From the NCBI GenBank assembly GCA_021812385.1, contig JAKANO010000003.1, positions 1 through 64,000 of the forward strand: a DNA stretch of 64,000 nt, read 5' to 3'. Within the stretch, counting starts at the first letter, position 1. The number at the start of each line of letters is the position of its first letter. The notes beneath the pieces are model-generated. The model saw only the letters and a list, made by a program, of their open reading frames with translations, had not been told where the DNA came from and did no database searches. Positions 9,666 through 17,204 of this stretch are shown piece by piece. The stretch is from Pseudomonadota bacterium (GTDB lineage Bacteria; Pseudomonadota; Gammaproteobacteria; Burkholderiales; Thiobacteraceae). The position numbers and the translations under genes were made by a program.

Positions 9666-10493
9666 TCAAATGAGATCCGCGAATCTACGTTCAGTGCTGC
9701 GAAAAAAGTAAATGCCTGAAACGAGTATTGAGATCACTAAGCCCAAGGAAAGTAAAAGTCCCGGCCAATAGAGTTGGCTATTCCCACCCAAGATCGCCCA
9801 ACGGAAACCGTCAATGACGCCCACCATTGGATTGACTGAGTACAACAGTCGCCAGGCATCTGGAACAATGGAACTACTAAAGCCGACAGGAGAAATGTAA
9901 AGGCCAAGCTGCACCATAAAAGGAATAATATAGCGGAAATCTCGATACTTAACGTTAAGTGCAGAGATCCACAAGCCGGCACCCATAGCTACAGCAAAAG
10001 CCATCAATATAAATAGCGGGAGAGTGCATATGCGCCAACTTGGATAGAATCCATACCAAATCATTAATCCGGCCAAAATGATGCCAGATATCAAAAAATC
10101 TACAAAACTAACGATCACTGCGCTGGTTGGCACGATCAGCCTGGGAAAATAGACTTTTGAGATCAAACTGGCATCGCTAATCAAACTATTGCCTGCTTCA
10201 GTAAACGCATTGGCAAAGAATTGCCATGGCAGTAGTGCGGCAAAAACCAAAATCGGGTAGGGTGAATTTTCGGATGGCAATTTCGCCAAGTGACCAAAAA
10301 CGAGTGTAAATACAAGCATGGTCAGAAGAGGGCGTATTAAGGCCCAAGCAAAGCCAATCACCGTTTGCTTGTATCGAACGAGAACGTCTCGCCAGGCCAG
10401 GAAATAAAATAACTCGCGATAACGCCACAAGTCCTTCCAGTACTGGCGGCTTGATTTTCCTGCTTCGATAGTGAGATCAAAATCTGTTTGCAT
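9666..10493 (-). CDS. wzm: O-antigen/polysaccharide ABC exporter, permease Wzm
   Basis: The 275-residue protein is an ABC-2 type permease with six predicted membrane segments. The N-terminal interface helix WRDVLVRYKQTVIGFAWA and the stretch ISKVYFPRLIVPTSAV are characteristic of Wzm/KpsM/TagG proteins. It pairs with the Wzt gene eight bases downstream and would move undecaprenyl-linked polysaccharide from the cytoplasmic to the periplasmic face of the inner membrane. No wzx/wzy pair is present in the block, so this is the ABC-dependent pathway. Confidence 0.9.
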   Translation of the reverse strand: MQTDFDLTIEAGKSSRQYWKDLWRYRELFYFLAWRDVLVRYKQTVIGFAWALIRPLLTMLVFTLVFGHLAKLPSENSPYPILVFAALLPWQFFANAFTEAGNSLISDASLISKVYFPRLIVPTSAVIVSFVDFLISGIILAGLMIWYGFYPSWRICTLPLFILMAFAVAMGAGLWISALNVKYRDFRYIIPFMVQLGLYISPVGFSSSIVPDAWRLLYSVNPMVGVIDGFRWAILGGNSQLYWPGLLLSLGLVISILVSGIYFFRSTERRFADLI

Positions 10494-10515
10494 TAAATAA
10501 TCAGGCTTAGTGCCA

Positions 10516-11433
10516 TTATTTACCTTGGGAGTTACATAAATTTAAAATTCTTGCGCTTATATAGCGCAAGAAATAACGAGAAAAATTCATCACGACCCCA
10601 AGTAGGTACAACCTTTTAATAGGGTAATGTTTTTTAAAGAAAGCCGATAAATCTTTAAAATTCCTGTGGGATTTCCTGTTGCTTAAAGTATTTCTAAACG
10701 TTGAAAATGGCATACTGGATAAGTTGTCGGCAATCGTGGTTCGGGTGTTGTCAACGAACAGATGTGCGTCTGTTGCAATCATTAGTCGAATTCCAGCGTC
10801 CTTACAGCGTAAATAAAAATCATGATCTGCCAAATAATGCGGCAGATTGTCTTCATCCAGCAGGCCAACTTTCTCAAAAACACTCACAGGGATAATGACG
10901 CCACGCCCACCCATAATCAAGTGAGTGGGAATTAATCCCCTGCTTTCGAGGTTATTCCTTTGTGAAAACCCCATAGGCATCCGTATTGAAGGAAACCCCA
11001 GCCAAAGGCAAGTTGTATATCCAATATTTAGCAACTTTCCCGTCAACTGATCCTTTGTAAGGGGCGCCACAATGCAGTTATCGTCATATTCCTGGCTATA
11101 CTGAAGCAGTTTTTCAATCGCATCAGGCGCCATATAGCAGTCGTTATTTAAGAGCATGATGTGACTCGCCGAGTAAGCTATCGCCTGCCTAATACCAAGA
11201 TTTGTCGCCCCTGCCCACCATAGCGAGTCATCCCCCGGTATGCATTCAACATCGGGGAATTCTGTCGGCAACGCTTGTTTTGTTTCATCTGTAGAACCAT
11301 GGTCAACCACAATAACCCGAAAGTCTTGGTATGTACTTTCTTTCAACGCCTCTAAGCAACGTTTTGTTTGTGCCCAACCATTTAATACAGGGATGACAAT
11401 ATGCAGGCCCGCCTTGCGGGCGACCAGATTCAT
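10516..11433 (-). CDS. Family 2 glycosyltransferase (rhamnosyltransferase-like)
   Basis: The 305-residue protein has the GT2 N-terminus LHIVIPVLNGWAQTKRCL, the acidic IVVDHGSTDET and the metal-site region MLLNNDCYMAPDAI. HYLADHDFYLRCKDAG matches the acceptor-side motif of WbbL/rhamnosyltransferase-like GT2 proteins. Its start overlaps the upstream GT4 gene stop by four bases. It is cytoplasmic or membrane-associated and acts in glycan elongation; the sugar is not deducible. Confidence 0.86.
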   Translation of the reverse strand: MNLVARKAGLHIVIPVLNGWAQTKRCLEALKESTYQDFRVIVVDHGSTDETKQALPTEFPDVECIPGDDSLWWAGATNLGIRQAIAYSASHIMLLNNDCYMAPDAIEKLLQYSQEYDDNCIVAPLTKDQLTGKLLNIGYTTCLWLGFPSIRMPMGFSQRNNLESRGLIPTHLIMGGRGVIIPVSVFEKVGLLDEDNLPHYLADHDFYLRCKDAGIRLMIATDAHLFVDNTRTTIADNLSSMPFSTFRNTLSNRKSHRNFKDLSAFFKKHYPIKRLYLLGVVMNFSRYFLRYISARILNLCNSQGK

Positions 11434-12452
11434 ATTGGTTTCACCAAGTTTTGTATGAGTTTTATGTAATGTGGGATAACTGCCTGCTCAGAATAAAGAT
11501 TCACTGCACGTTTCCGCCCAGCAATTCCCATGGCTCGGCGTTGATCCGCATTGCTGGAAAGCATTTGGCATGCCGTCACGAAAGCAGAAACATCGTCCAT
11601 CGGACATAACACACCCGTTACGCCATCTTCAACGACTTCGGGTAATGCGCTACTCCGGCTAGCAATAACTGGTTTGCCGCAGGCCATGGCTTCAAGCGCG
11701 GCGTAGCCAAAGCCTTCAAATCGAGAAGGGAATAAAAGCGCATCGCAATCCTGATAAGCGCGAATTAATTCTGCCTCATCAAGCCAGCCAAGCATATGGA
11801 TGTTCTCGGCGCGATGCCCATTTTGCCAGCCATTCCAAGCGCCGGCTAAACGCAATTCAAAGCCAGTACCGAGCTGGCGCATGATTAGTGAGAGGAGGTC
11901 GGCCCCTTTGATACGTGAAGGTTTGCCTACAAACAACAAGCGAAAGGGCTTGTTCTCCCGATTGATATTCTCAAGTGGACAAAAGCGCTGAATATCAATC
12001 CAGTTGTGAATCACTTGGATATTATGCCTGCCAGTTGAGCGCGATACCGCTGTTGCAGAAAATTCACTAACGGCAGTAATCGTATCAGCCACTCGAAATG
12101 AATGCAGTTCAAAGGGTCTAATTAACATGCGGTGATATAAGCGTTGCGCAAGATTATAGTAGGCGTTAGCGCGTGGATCGAAAGCTGCATGGTGAATAAT
12201 AACCACGAGCGGTATGCCTTTGCGTTTGAACGCAAAACCACTCCAACTGTTTGAAATAACAATATCTGTTCCGCTCGGGGGCGTGACGATTTTTAGTGAA
12301 AATGGAAATGGCTCAAGAGACAATGGGAACCAAGTTATTTGTGCAATATATCCAGAACGTTCCAGTGCTTTGGCAAGACGCTGGGCAAAGATGTCGGTAC
12401 CGCTGCCGGTGCTAATTGTTGGGAGCCAGATTTTGATCTTGCCGTTTTCCAT
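11430..12452 (-). CDS. Family 4 glycosyltransferase
   Basis: The 340-residue GT-B enzyme shows the N-terminal glycine-rich acceptor loop (ISTGSGTDIFAQRLAKAL). The donor-site signature is FPSRFEGFGYAALEAMACG, whose Glu residues form the EX7E-type motif of GT4, followed by KPVIASRSSALPEVVEDG. Length and fold are normal. It overlaps the downstream GT2 by four bases and lies 49 bases from the preceding GT4. It likely transfers a sugar from an NDP donor to the growing lipid-linked glycan. Confidence 0.9.
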   Translation of the reverse strand: MENGKIKIWLPTISTGSGTDIFAQRLAKALERSGYIAQITWFPLSLEPFPFSLKIVTPPSGTDIVISNSWSGFAFKRKGIPLVVIIHHAAFDPRANAYYNLAQRLYHRMLIRPFELHSFRVADTITAVSEFSATAVSRSTGRHNIQVIHNWIDIQRFCPLENINRENKPFRLLFVGKPSRIKGADLLSLIMRQLGTGFELRLAGAWNGWQNGHRAENIHMLGWLDEAELIRAYQDCDALLFPSRFEGFGYAALEAMACGKPVIASRSSALPEVVEDGVTGVLCPMDDVSAFVTACQMLSSNADQRRAMGIAGRKRAVNLYSEQAVIPHYIKLIQNLVKPI

Positions 12453-12501
12453 TTTGGCAGACGTCTATTTACGCTATAAAAATAAGATATTTAAGCATTT
12501 C

Positions 12502-13671
12502 TTAAGAAGCTGATATTTGCTTGTGGAAAAACTCACGTAGTGCCACACCGAAATGCACCCAGCTAAATTTACTAGAAAACTCGATACATTGATTCGGGGC
12601 TATTGTTGTTTCGTTGCCCTGTAATTGATGAATGACTCGTTCGGCCAGGATGTCATAATGATTGGGTTCGATCAATCTACCGGATATTCCTTCTGCCACA
12701 GCATCAGGAACGCCGCCGACAGCAAAGCCGATGGTCGGAAGCCCATGTGCTGCTGCTTCCATTGCGACCATGCCAAAACCTTCCACATCATTGTGTTGTT
12801 GTAGAACGGGAAACACATGCACTTGGCTGGCGAAATAAGCACAATCCAATTCTTCATCATCGACATGACCCAATAAATGGACATGCCCAGTAAGTTCCAA
12901 ATGCGCTGTGATTGCGTGGATTTTTTCAGCTATTCCCGCATTGTTAGTAAGCGCAGATTGGTTGGGTTCTTCTCCGATGATCACATAAAGAATATCCGGT
13001 ATCTGATTGGCAATGATCGGCATGCAATGCTGGATAAATTCCACGATACCTTTGCGCGGAGATAATCGTCCCACGCTAAGCAGAATCGGACGTTTACCAG
13101 CGCCGATGTGTTTACGAAACGCGAGTGCTTTGCTCTCGCTATTTGCAAACGAAGGCAACTTCACCCCTGGGTGCAATACCGTGACGCGATCACCCGGTAC
13201 ACCGCGACTTTGTGCAAGGTGCTTGGTATTTTGACTATTCACAAGATAAGCATCGCAGGAGCGAATGTTGGGAAGAAAAAAAGCCCTATAGAGCGGGTGA
13301 TCTGCAATGATGTCGAGACCATGGAGATAAGCTAGTACTTTAGCACCCGCAATTCGACCTGCCAGTCGGGCAGTCGGGACGGCGAGTCCGCTACCGGCGT
13401 AGATAATCTGGGGTTTAAACGCCTGGGCTCGACGAGCAGCCTGCCAGGTATTGTGCAGCAAGAATTTTCCCAAAGGCATGGCGGGGCTTCCAACGTAGCC
13501 GATGCCAGGCGGTAGATATTGGTCGCCACCGCGCGGTCCGCAAATCTGCACGTCAAAATCATGAGAAAGCTCCTCGCAAATATGCTGATTCAGCCGTTCC
13601 ATTCCGCCTGTTAGCGGCGGCAAGTTGCGGGTGACGATAAGGATCTTTGGGGTGTTCGCTGGGCGGGTCAT
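12502..13671 (-). CDS. Family 4 glycosyltransferase
   Basis: The 389-residue GT-B enzyme carries NLPPLTGGMERLNQHI at the N-terminus, LSVGRLSPRKGI at the start of the donor domain and EGFGMVAMEAAAHGLPTIG as the GT4 donor-site motif. It resembles PimB/WcaL-type mannosyl- or glucosyltransferases, though the sugar cannot be read. It is encoded within the leftward block, 33 bases after the polyprenyl-phosphate-type GT2. No membrane segment is evident. Confidence 0.9.
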   Translation of the reverse strand: MTRPANTPKILIVTRNLPPLTGGMERLNQHICEELSHDFDVQICGPRGGDQYLPPGIGYVGSPAMPLGKFLLHNTWQAARRAQAFKPQIIYAGSGLAVPTARLAGRIAGAKVLAYLHGLDIIADHPLYRAFFLPNIRSCDAYLVNSQNTKHLAQSRGVPGDRVTVLHPGVKLPSFANSESKALAFRKHIGAGKRPILLSVGRLSPRKGIVEFIQHCMPIIANQIPDILYVIIGEEPNQSALTNNAGIAEKIHAITAHLELTGHVHLLGHVDDEELDCAYFASQVHVFPVLQQHNDVEGFGMVAMEAAAHGLPTIGFAVGGVPDAVAEGISGRLIEPNHYDILAERVIHQLQGNETTIAPNQCIEFSSKFSWVHFGVALREFFHKQISAS

Positions 13672-13704
13672 GTTGTGAAAAATAACAGCAATTTGACCCC
13701 TGTG

Positions 13705-14589
13705 CTAATGGTTGTGTTCCTTATAGAACAAACTGGTGATTTGCTCCGAAACCAGCCCGATCAGAAATATCAGAATCGCCGTAATTAGGAGTAATGCCGA
13801 CATGTTGGTAAATCTGTGAATGGATAAAAAGGTGTAAAGATAATATCCATTGCCAGCAAGAAAAAAAGCAAAGCTGATAGGTAAGAAAAGTTTAAGCGGC
13901 GAGTACAGCGTACCAATTTTGAAAATGATTAATAAAAATCTCACGCCATCCCTGACTAGGCGTACATGGCTCTTACCTATCCGCTTTGGCGCAATAATCG
14001 GAACATAAGCAACCGAATATCCGGCACGAAAAAAGCTCATGGTGATCGTGGTAGGGTATGAAAAACCATTGGGTAGAAGATATAAAAACTTACGAAATAG
14101 GTCGGCTTTGACTGCGCGAAAGCCGGAAGTCAGATCTTGAATCGGCTGCCCGACCATCCAGCTGGCCAATTTATTGTAAAAGCCATTGGCCATAGCGCGG
14201 TGCGCTCCCGCTTGGGATGCGGAAGATCTGGCGCCGACCACCATGTCATAGCCGTCTTCAAGTTTTTGCAGCAAGCGAGGAATATCTTCTGGTTTGTGCT
14301 GGCCATCAGCATCCATGAAAATTAATACTTCACCCGTTGCCGCACGCGCACCAGATTTGATAGAAGCACCATTACCTTTAGAATAAGGGTGATGTATTAC
14401 TTGCACGCCTTGAGACTCGCATACCGCCTGAGTATCGTCGTTGGAGCCATCATTTACGACAATAATCTCGGTTTTCTGCGGCAGATGTTTGCGTAATTCT
14501 GGCAACAGAATCCGCAGCCCGTTTGCTTCGTTGCGGGCCGGGATTACGACGGAGAGTGAAGCGATTTTAGATTCAGTGTGCATTTGCAT
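13705..14589 (-). CDS. Polyprenyl-phosphate-type family 2 glycosyltransferase with C-terminal membrane anchor
   Basis: The 294-residue protein has the GT2 catalytic domain (SVVIPARNEANGL; IIVVNDGSNDDT; the metal motif IFMDADGQHKPED). Two C-terminal membrane segments are visible, near LFLPISFAFFLAGNGYYLY and LLLITAILIFLIGLVSEQI. This is the dolichyl-phosphate-mannose-synthase/ArnC-like design, which charges a polyprenyl phosphate for use by periplasmic GT-C enzymes. The gene directly upstream encodes such a GT-C-like protein and overlaps it by 17 bases, which supports a donor-acceptor pairing. ATG at 14583 is an alternative start. Confidence 0.86.
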   Translation of the reverse strand: MQMHTESKIASLSVVIPARNEANGLRILLPELRKHLPQKTEIIVVNDGSNDDTQAVCESQGVQVIHHPYSKGNGASIKSGARAATGEVLIFMDADGQHKPEDIPRLLQKLEDGYDMVVGARSSASQAGAHRAMANGFYNKLASWMVGQPIQDLTSGFRAVKADLFRKFLYLLPNGFSYPTTITMSFFRAGYSVAYVPIIAPKRIGKSHVRLVRDGVRFLLIIFKIGTLYSPLKLFLPISFAFFLAGNGYYLYTFLSIHRFTNMSALLLITAILIFLIGLVSEQITSLFYKEHNH

Positions 14590-16492
14590 TTCGTTCCATC
14601 AGAATTAATCTGCGACTCAATGCATCAACACTTGCTTTGTCGCTAGCTGTGATTTTCAGTTTTAGAATGGCATTATATTCCCGTCGTGCCTCCGCCACGG
14701 CATTCGTTGCTAGTAGAAGATGCGCGAGGTTAACTCGAAAAGGCACAGTGCCTGGATCGTTTGCGACAGCAGTCCTGGCGTAGCTGAGCGCAATTTGAGG
14801 AGCGTGCAGTTTGACTGCCGCATAATCCATCGCTGCTGAATAAAGGATTGCCCGTATATATCCATTGGCGGCTGGGTTGGACAAGGCCGCGTTTAGCAAT
14901 GCCTTAACTTCTTCAGCATCAAGGCATAGTCGACCTTCAACCAAAAGAACAGAAAGTCGATTTACCGCGGCTTGATTTTCTGCAGAAAAGCGTGTTGTGG
15001 CGAAGCGTTCCCGCAGCTTGCTTTGTAGTGCCAAATTCTTTGGGCGGCCGATAGCGCAATCAAGATTCAGCAGCCCTAAATATGGCGCTACATTGGTTCT
15101 ATTCAGTTCTGCCGCACGATTATAATGAAACTGCGCCATTTGATAGGCCAAGCCATTACCGCCCCCCGCGCCAAAAGTCATGCGCGCAATTGTCACGGCC
15201 GCATCATAATTTGTACGAGCGGAGTTAGGATGGCCGGCAGCCTCCAACTGCGTTCGTCGGTATTCATTACCCCATTGGGCGGCGCGCAATGCCGTGATCA
15301 AGCTGCAAAAAAACAAAAAGCTTAAGGCCAGCGTTAATCGCGCAACTTCGCCATTTTTTTGCGCTTGCTGTGGAAACAAAAGAGCGCCAAGCCAGATAAA
15401 AATACCGAGCGAAGCAAGGTAATTCCGGTGTTCAAAAGCAATTTCCAAAGGTAAAAATGTCGATTCAAGGACATGCGCCGCGAGAAACCAAAACACGGCG
15501 AATGCAAATAACGGTGATTTCTGACGTTGATAAATTGCAAGTGCAGTGAGCAATATCCACGCAACAATAGCCAGCAAAGTCTGCGGGGGAGAAAGCAGGC
15601 CATGAGAAATGGGAATGTCGTCATGATAAAGGCTAAAAAGATTTGGTAAGGGGGCTAGTAACTGCAATACATAGAACCAGAGTACGCGCGATTCCGTCAT
15701 TAATCGTTCGAAAAGACCAAAGTCCCGCCCACCATAGCCGCCTATCAGAAAATTCCATTTGGCGATCAACAGGCTCCCCAGGGCGAGACTTAACACAAGT
15801 ACCGCGAGCCATTTGGTTTTGCGGGATACCGAGCGAAAGCTTCCGAATATTAACCATTCGCATAAGAAAATGAAAAGGGGCAAAAGCACCCCCGTTTCTT
15901 TGGAGAAAATTGCCGCAGGCCAGAACAGCAGTAGGCTGGTGGCGATCGCAGCCCAAGCCGCAGCGCGTGAAGCTTGCCTACCGTATAAGTATAGGCAGAG
16001 CGCCGCAAGGGTAAAAAATGCGGCTAAACCTGTCATGCGTTGAACAACGAACAGCACGGGAACCAGGTTCATTGGGTGTAGCAACCAAACCGCTGTTGCC
16101 CAACTTGCGACTAGAGACGATTTGCTGGCGTTTGCGCGATCTAAACGCGCCCACAATTGCCGTATTAGAACGAAAACCAATACTCCATTCGCAAGATGGA
16201 GCAATAAATTCACTAATTTGAAATAAAAGGGGTTTGCGCCAGCGGCATGCCAATTGAGGGCAAAACTGGCAACGCTAAGAGGCCGACCTAAAGGACTGGC
16301 CCCGCCATTACTGCTGGCCGTGATAAGGCTGGAGAGAGAACCGTCATATATCCGCAACGCAAGGTTATCAACGATGTTGGGATAGTCGTCGAACATAAAG
16401 CTACCCGACAGGCCGGGCCAATAGACTGCGCCGGTGATCAGGCAAAGCATCAAAGCAATGCCAACTAGGCGCCAACGCTCAGATACAATCAA
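14573..16492 (-). CDS. GT-C-like multi-pass membrane glycosyltransferase with C-terminal TPR-like region
   Basis: The 639-residue protein starts with a TTG codon preceded by AAGGA. About ten membrane segments fill residues 1-400. The first periplasmic loop carries FMFDDYPNI, an acidic pair like the catalytic loop of GT-C enzymes (PMT/TMTC group). Residues 400-639 are soluble and helical with TPR-like spacing. Such proteins take a sugar from a polyprenyl-phosphate donor and attach it to a protein or glycan in the periplasm. The upstream neighbour is the pilin gene and the downstream one is a polyprenyl-phosphate-sugar synthase. A role in pilin or surface-protein glycosylation is therefore a reasonable inference, not shown. 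Confidence 0.72.
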   Translation of the reverse strand: MIVSERWRLVGIALMLCLITGAVYWPGLSGSFMFDDYPNIVDNLALRIYDGSLSSLITASSNGGASPLGRPLSVASFALNWHAAGANPFYFKLVNLLLHLANGVLVFVLIRQLWARLDRANASKSSLVASWATAVWLLHPMNLVPVLFVVQRMTGLAAFFTLAALCLYLYGRQASRAAAWAAIATSLLLFWPAAIFSKETGVLLPLFIFLCEWLIFGSFRSVSRKTKWLAVLVLSLALGSLLIAKWNFLIGGYGGRDFGLFERLMTESRVLWFYVLQLLAPLPNLFSLYHDDIPISHGLLSPPQTLLAIVAWILLTALAIYQRQKSPLFAFAVFWFLAAHVLESTFLPLEIAFEHRNYLASLGIFIWLGALLFPQQAQKNGEVARLTLALSFLFFCSLITALRAAQWGNEYRRTQLEAAGHPNSARTNYDAAVTIARMTFGAGGGNGLAYQMAQFHYNRAAELNRTNVAPYLGLLNLDCAIGRPKNLALQSKLRERFATTRFSAENQAAVNRLSVLLVEGRLCLDAEEVKALLNAALSNPAANGYIRAILYSAAMDYAAVKLHAPQIALSYARTAVANDPGTVPFRVNLAHLLLATNAVAEARREYNAILKLKITASDKASVDALSRRLILMERNANAH

Positions 16493-16514
16493 AAGACGTC
16501 CTTAAGTAAAATGA

Positions 16515-16540
16515 AAAAGCCCCGCTTAAGCGGGGCTTTT
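16515..16540 (-). terminator. Rho-independent terminator after pilA
   Basis: A perfect 20-base palindrome AGCCCCGCTTAAGCGGGGCT (16518-16537) is flanked by A and T runs. On the minus strand it is followed by TTTTTC, the expected U-tract. It begins 19 bases after the pilA stop and ends the pilin message. The GT-C gene starts only about 25 bases beyond it, so downstream expression needs read-through or a promoter inside this region. Confidence 0.88.
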
Positions 16541-16555
16541 AAAAACGATTACATA

Positions 16556-16978
16556 TTATTTGCAAGAAGACGGCAAATACTTACCTGGAATATCCGGGCT
16601 ACCGCAGGTCCACTTAACCACACCGGTGCTGGTATCGCCCAAGCCTGCAAGGTTAATGTTTCCAGAGGCGTTTGGAACGATTGAGGCTGCGGTGATTGTC
16701 CCATGGGTTGCGTCAGTATATGCGTAGGTTATGGAGCTAACGTACTGGCTGGATTGAGTCACCGCGCCAATAGAAGAGGTCTGTGGCATTTGGCCAAGAG
16801 TTTGGAAGCTTTCTGCAACGGATGTACGCATGGCTGAGGCTGCCAGCATGACTTCACTCATCTTGGCGCGAACGGTGTAGTCCTGGTAGGCGGGTAAGGC
16901 TACAGCCGCCAAAATCCCGATAATCGCTATGACGATCATCAGTTCGATCAAGGTAAAACCCTTTTGTACATGTTTCAT
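16556..16978 (-). CDS. pilA: Type IV pilin, major subunit PilA
   Basis: This is the structural subunit of type IVa pili. The six-residue basic leader MKHVQKG is cleaved after Gly by PilD. The mature protein would start at Phe with the conserved Glu5: [20 protein letters not shown]. The hydrophobic N-terminal helix and RAKMSE boundary are standard. Two C-terminal cysteines (CGSP...PSSC) would close the D-region disulphide loop. At 140 residues it is of normal length. The ribosome site AAGGAG (16986-16991) lies seven bases from ATG. A sigma-54 promoter upstream and a terminator downstream show a monocistronic, highly expressed gene. Confidence 0.96.
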   Translation of the reverse strand: MKHVQKGFTLIELMIVIAIIGILAAVALPAYQDYTVRAKMSEVMLAASAMRTSVAESFQTLGQMPQTSSIGAVTQSSQYVSSITYAYTDATHGTITAASIVPNASGNINLAGLGDTSTGVVKWTCGSPDIPGKYLPSSCK

Positions 16979-17045
16979 AGTGAAACTCCTTCTTTAAAAG
17001 TAATTTGAAATGAAGCAACACTCGGCGTGTCTATTACTTGATTAA

Positions 17046-17060
17046 GCAATGCCTGTGCCA
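17046..17060 (-). promoter_or_regulatory. Sigma-54 (RpoN) -24/-12 promoter of pilA
   Basis: On the minus strand the sequence TGGCACAGGCATTGC matches the sigma-54 consensus TGGCAC-N5-TTGC exactly, with the correct 5-base spacer. The -12 element ends 68 bases before the pilA start codon, giving an untranslated leader of about 55 bases. In Pseudomonas and Neisseriaceae relatives pilA is RpoN-dependent and activated by PilS/PilR; the same control is expected here. Neither regulator is encoded in the window. Confidence 0.87.
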
Positions 17061-17153
17061 GATATTATATTGCTTATAGCTATTTGATTAGTATCATAAT
17101 AATAAATAGCCGGCACGAATATCAAATATTAAAATTTTGTTTTAGTGGGCTTG

Positions 17154-17172
17154 TGCGTCAGCAGGTGACGCA
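17154..17172. repeat. Inverted repeat upstream of pilA, possible activator site or hairpin
   Basis: TGCGTCA-N5-TGACGCA is a perfect 7-base inverted repeat located about 95 bases upstream of the sigma-54 promoter and 33 bases after the stop of the O-GlcNAc transferase gene. The distance suits an enhancer for an RpoN activator such as PilR. It could instead be a weak terminator for the preceding gene, but no U-run follows it. Confidence 0.4.
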
Positions 17173-17204
17173 GAGCGACAGTTTATAGTTTTCTAATATT
17201 TTGA

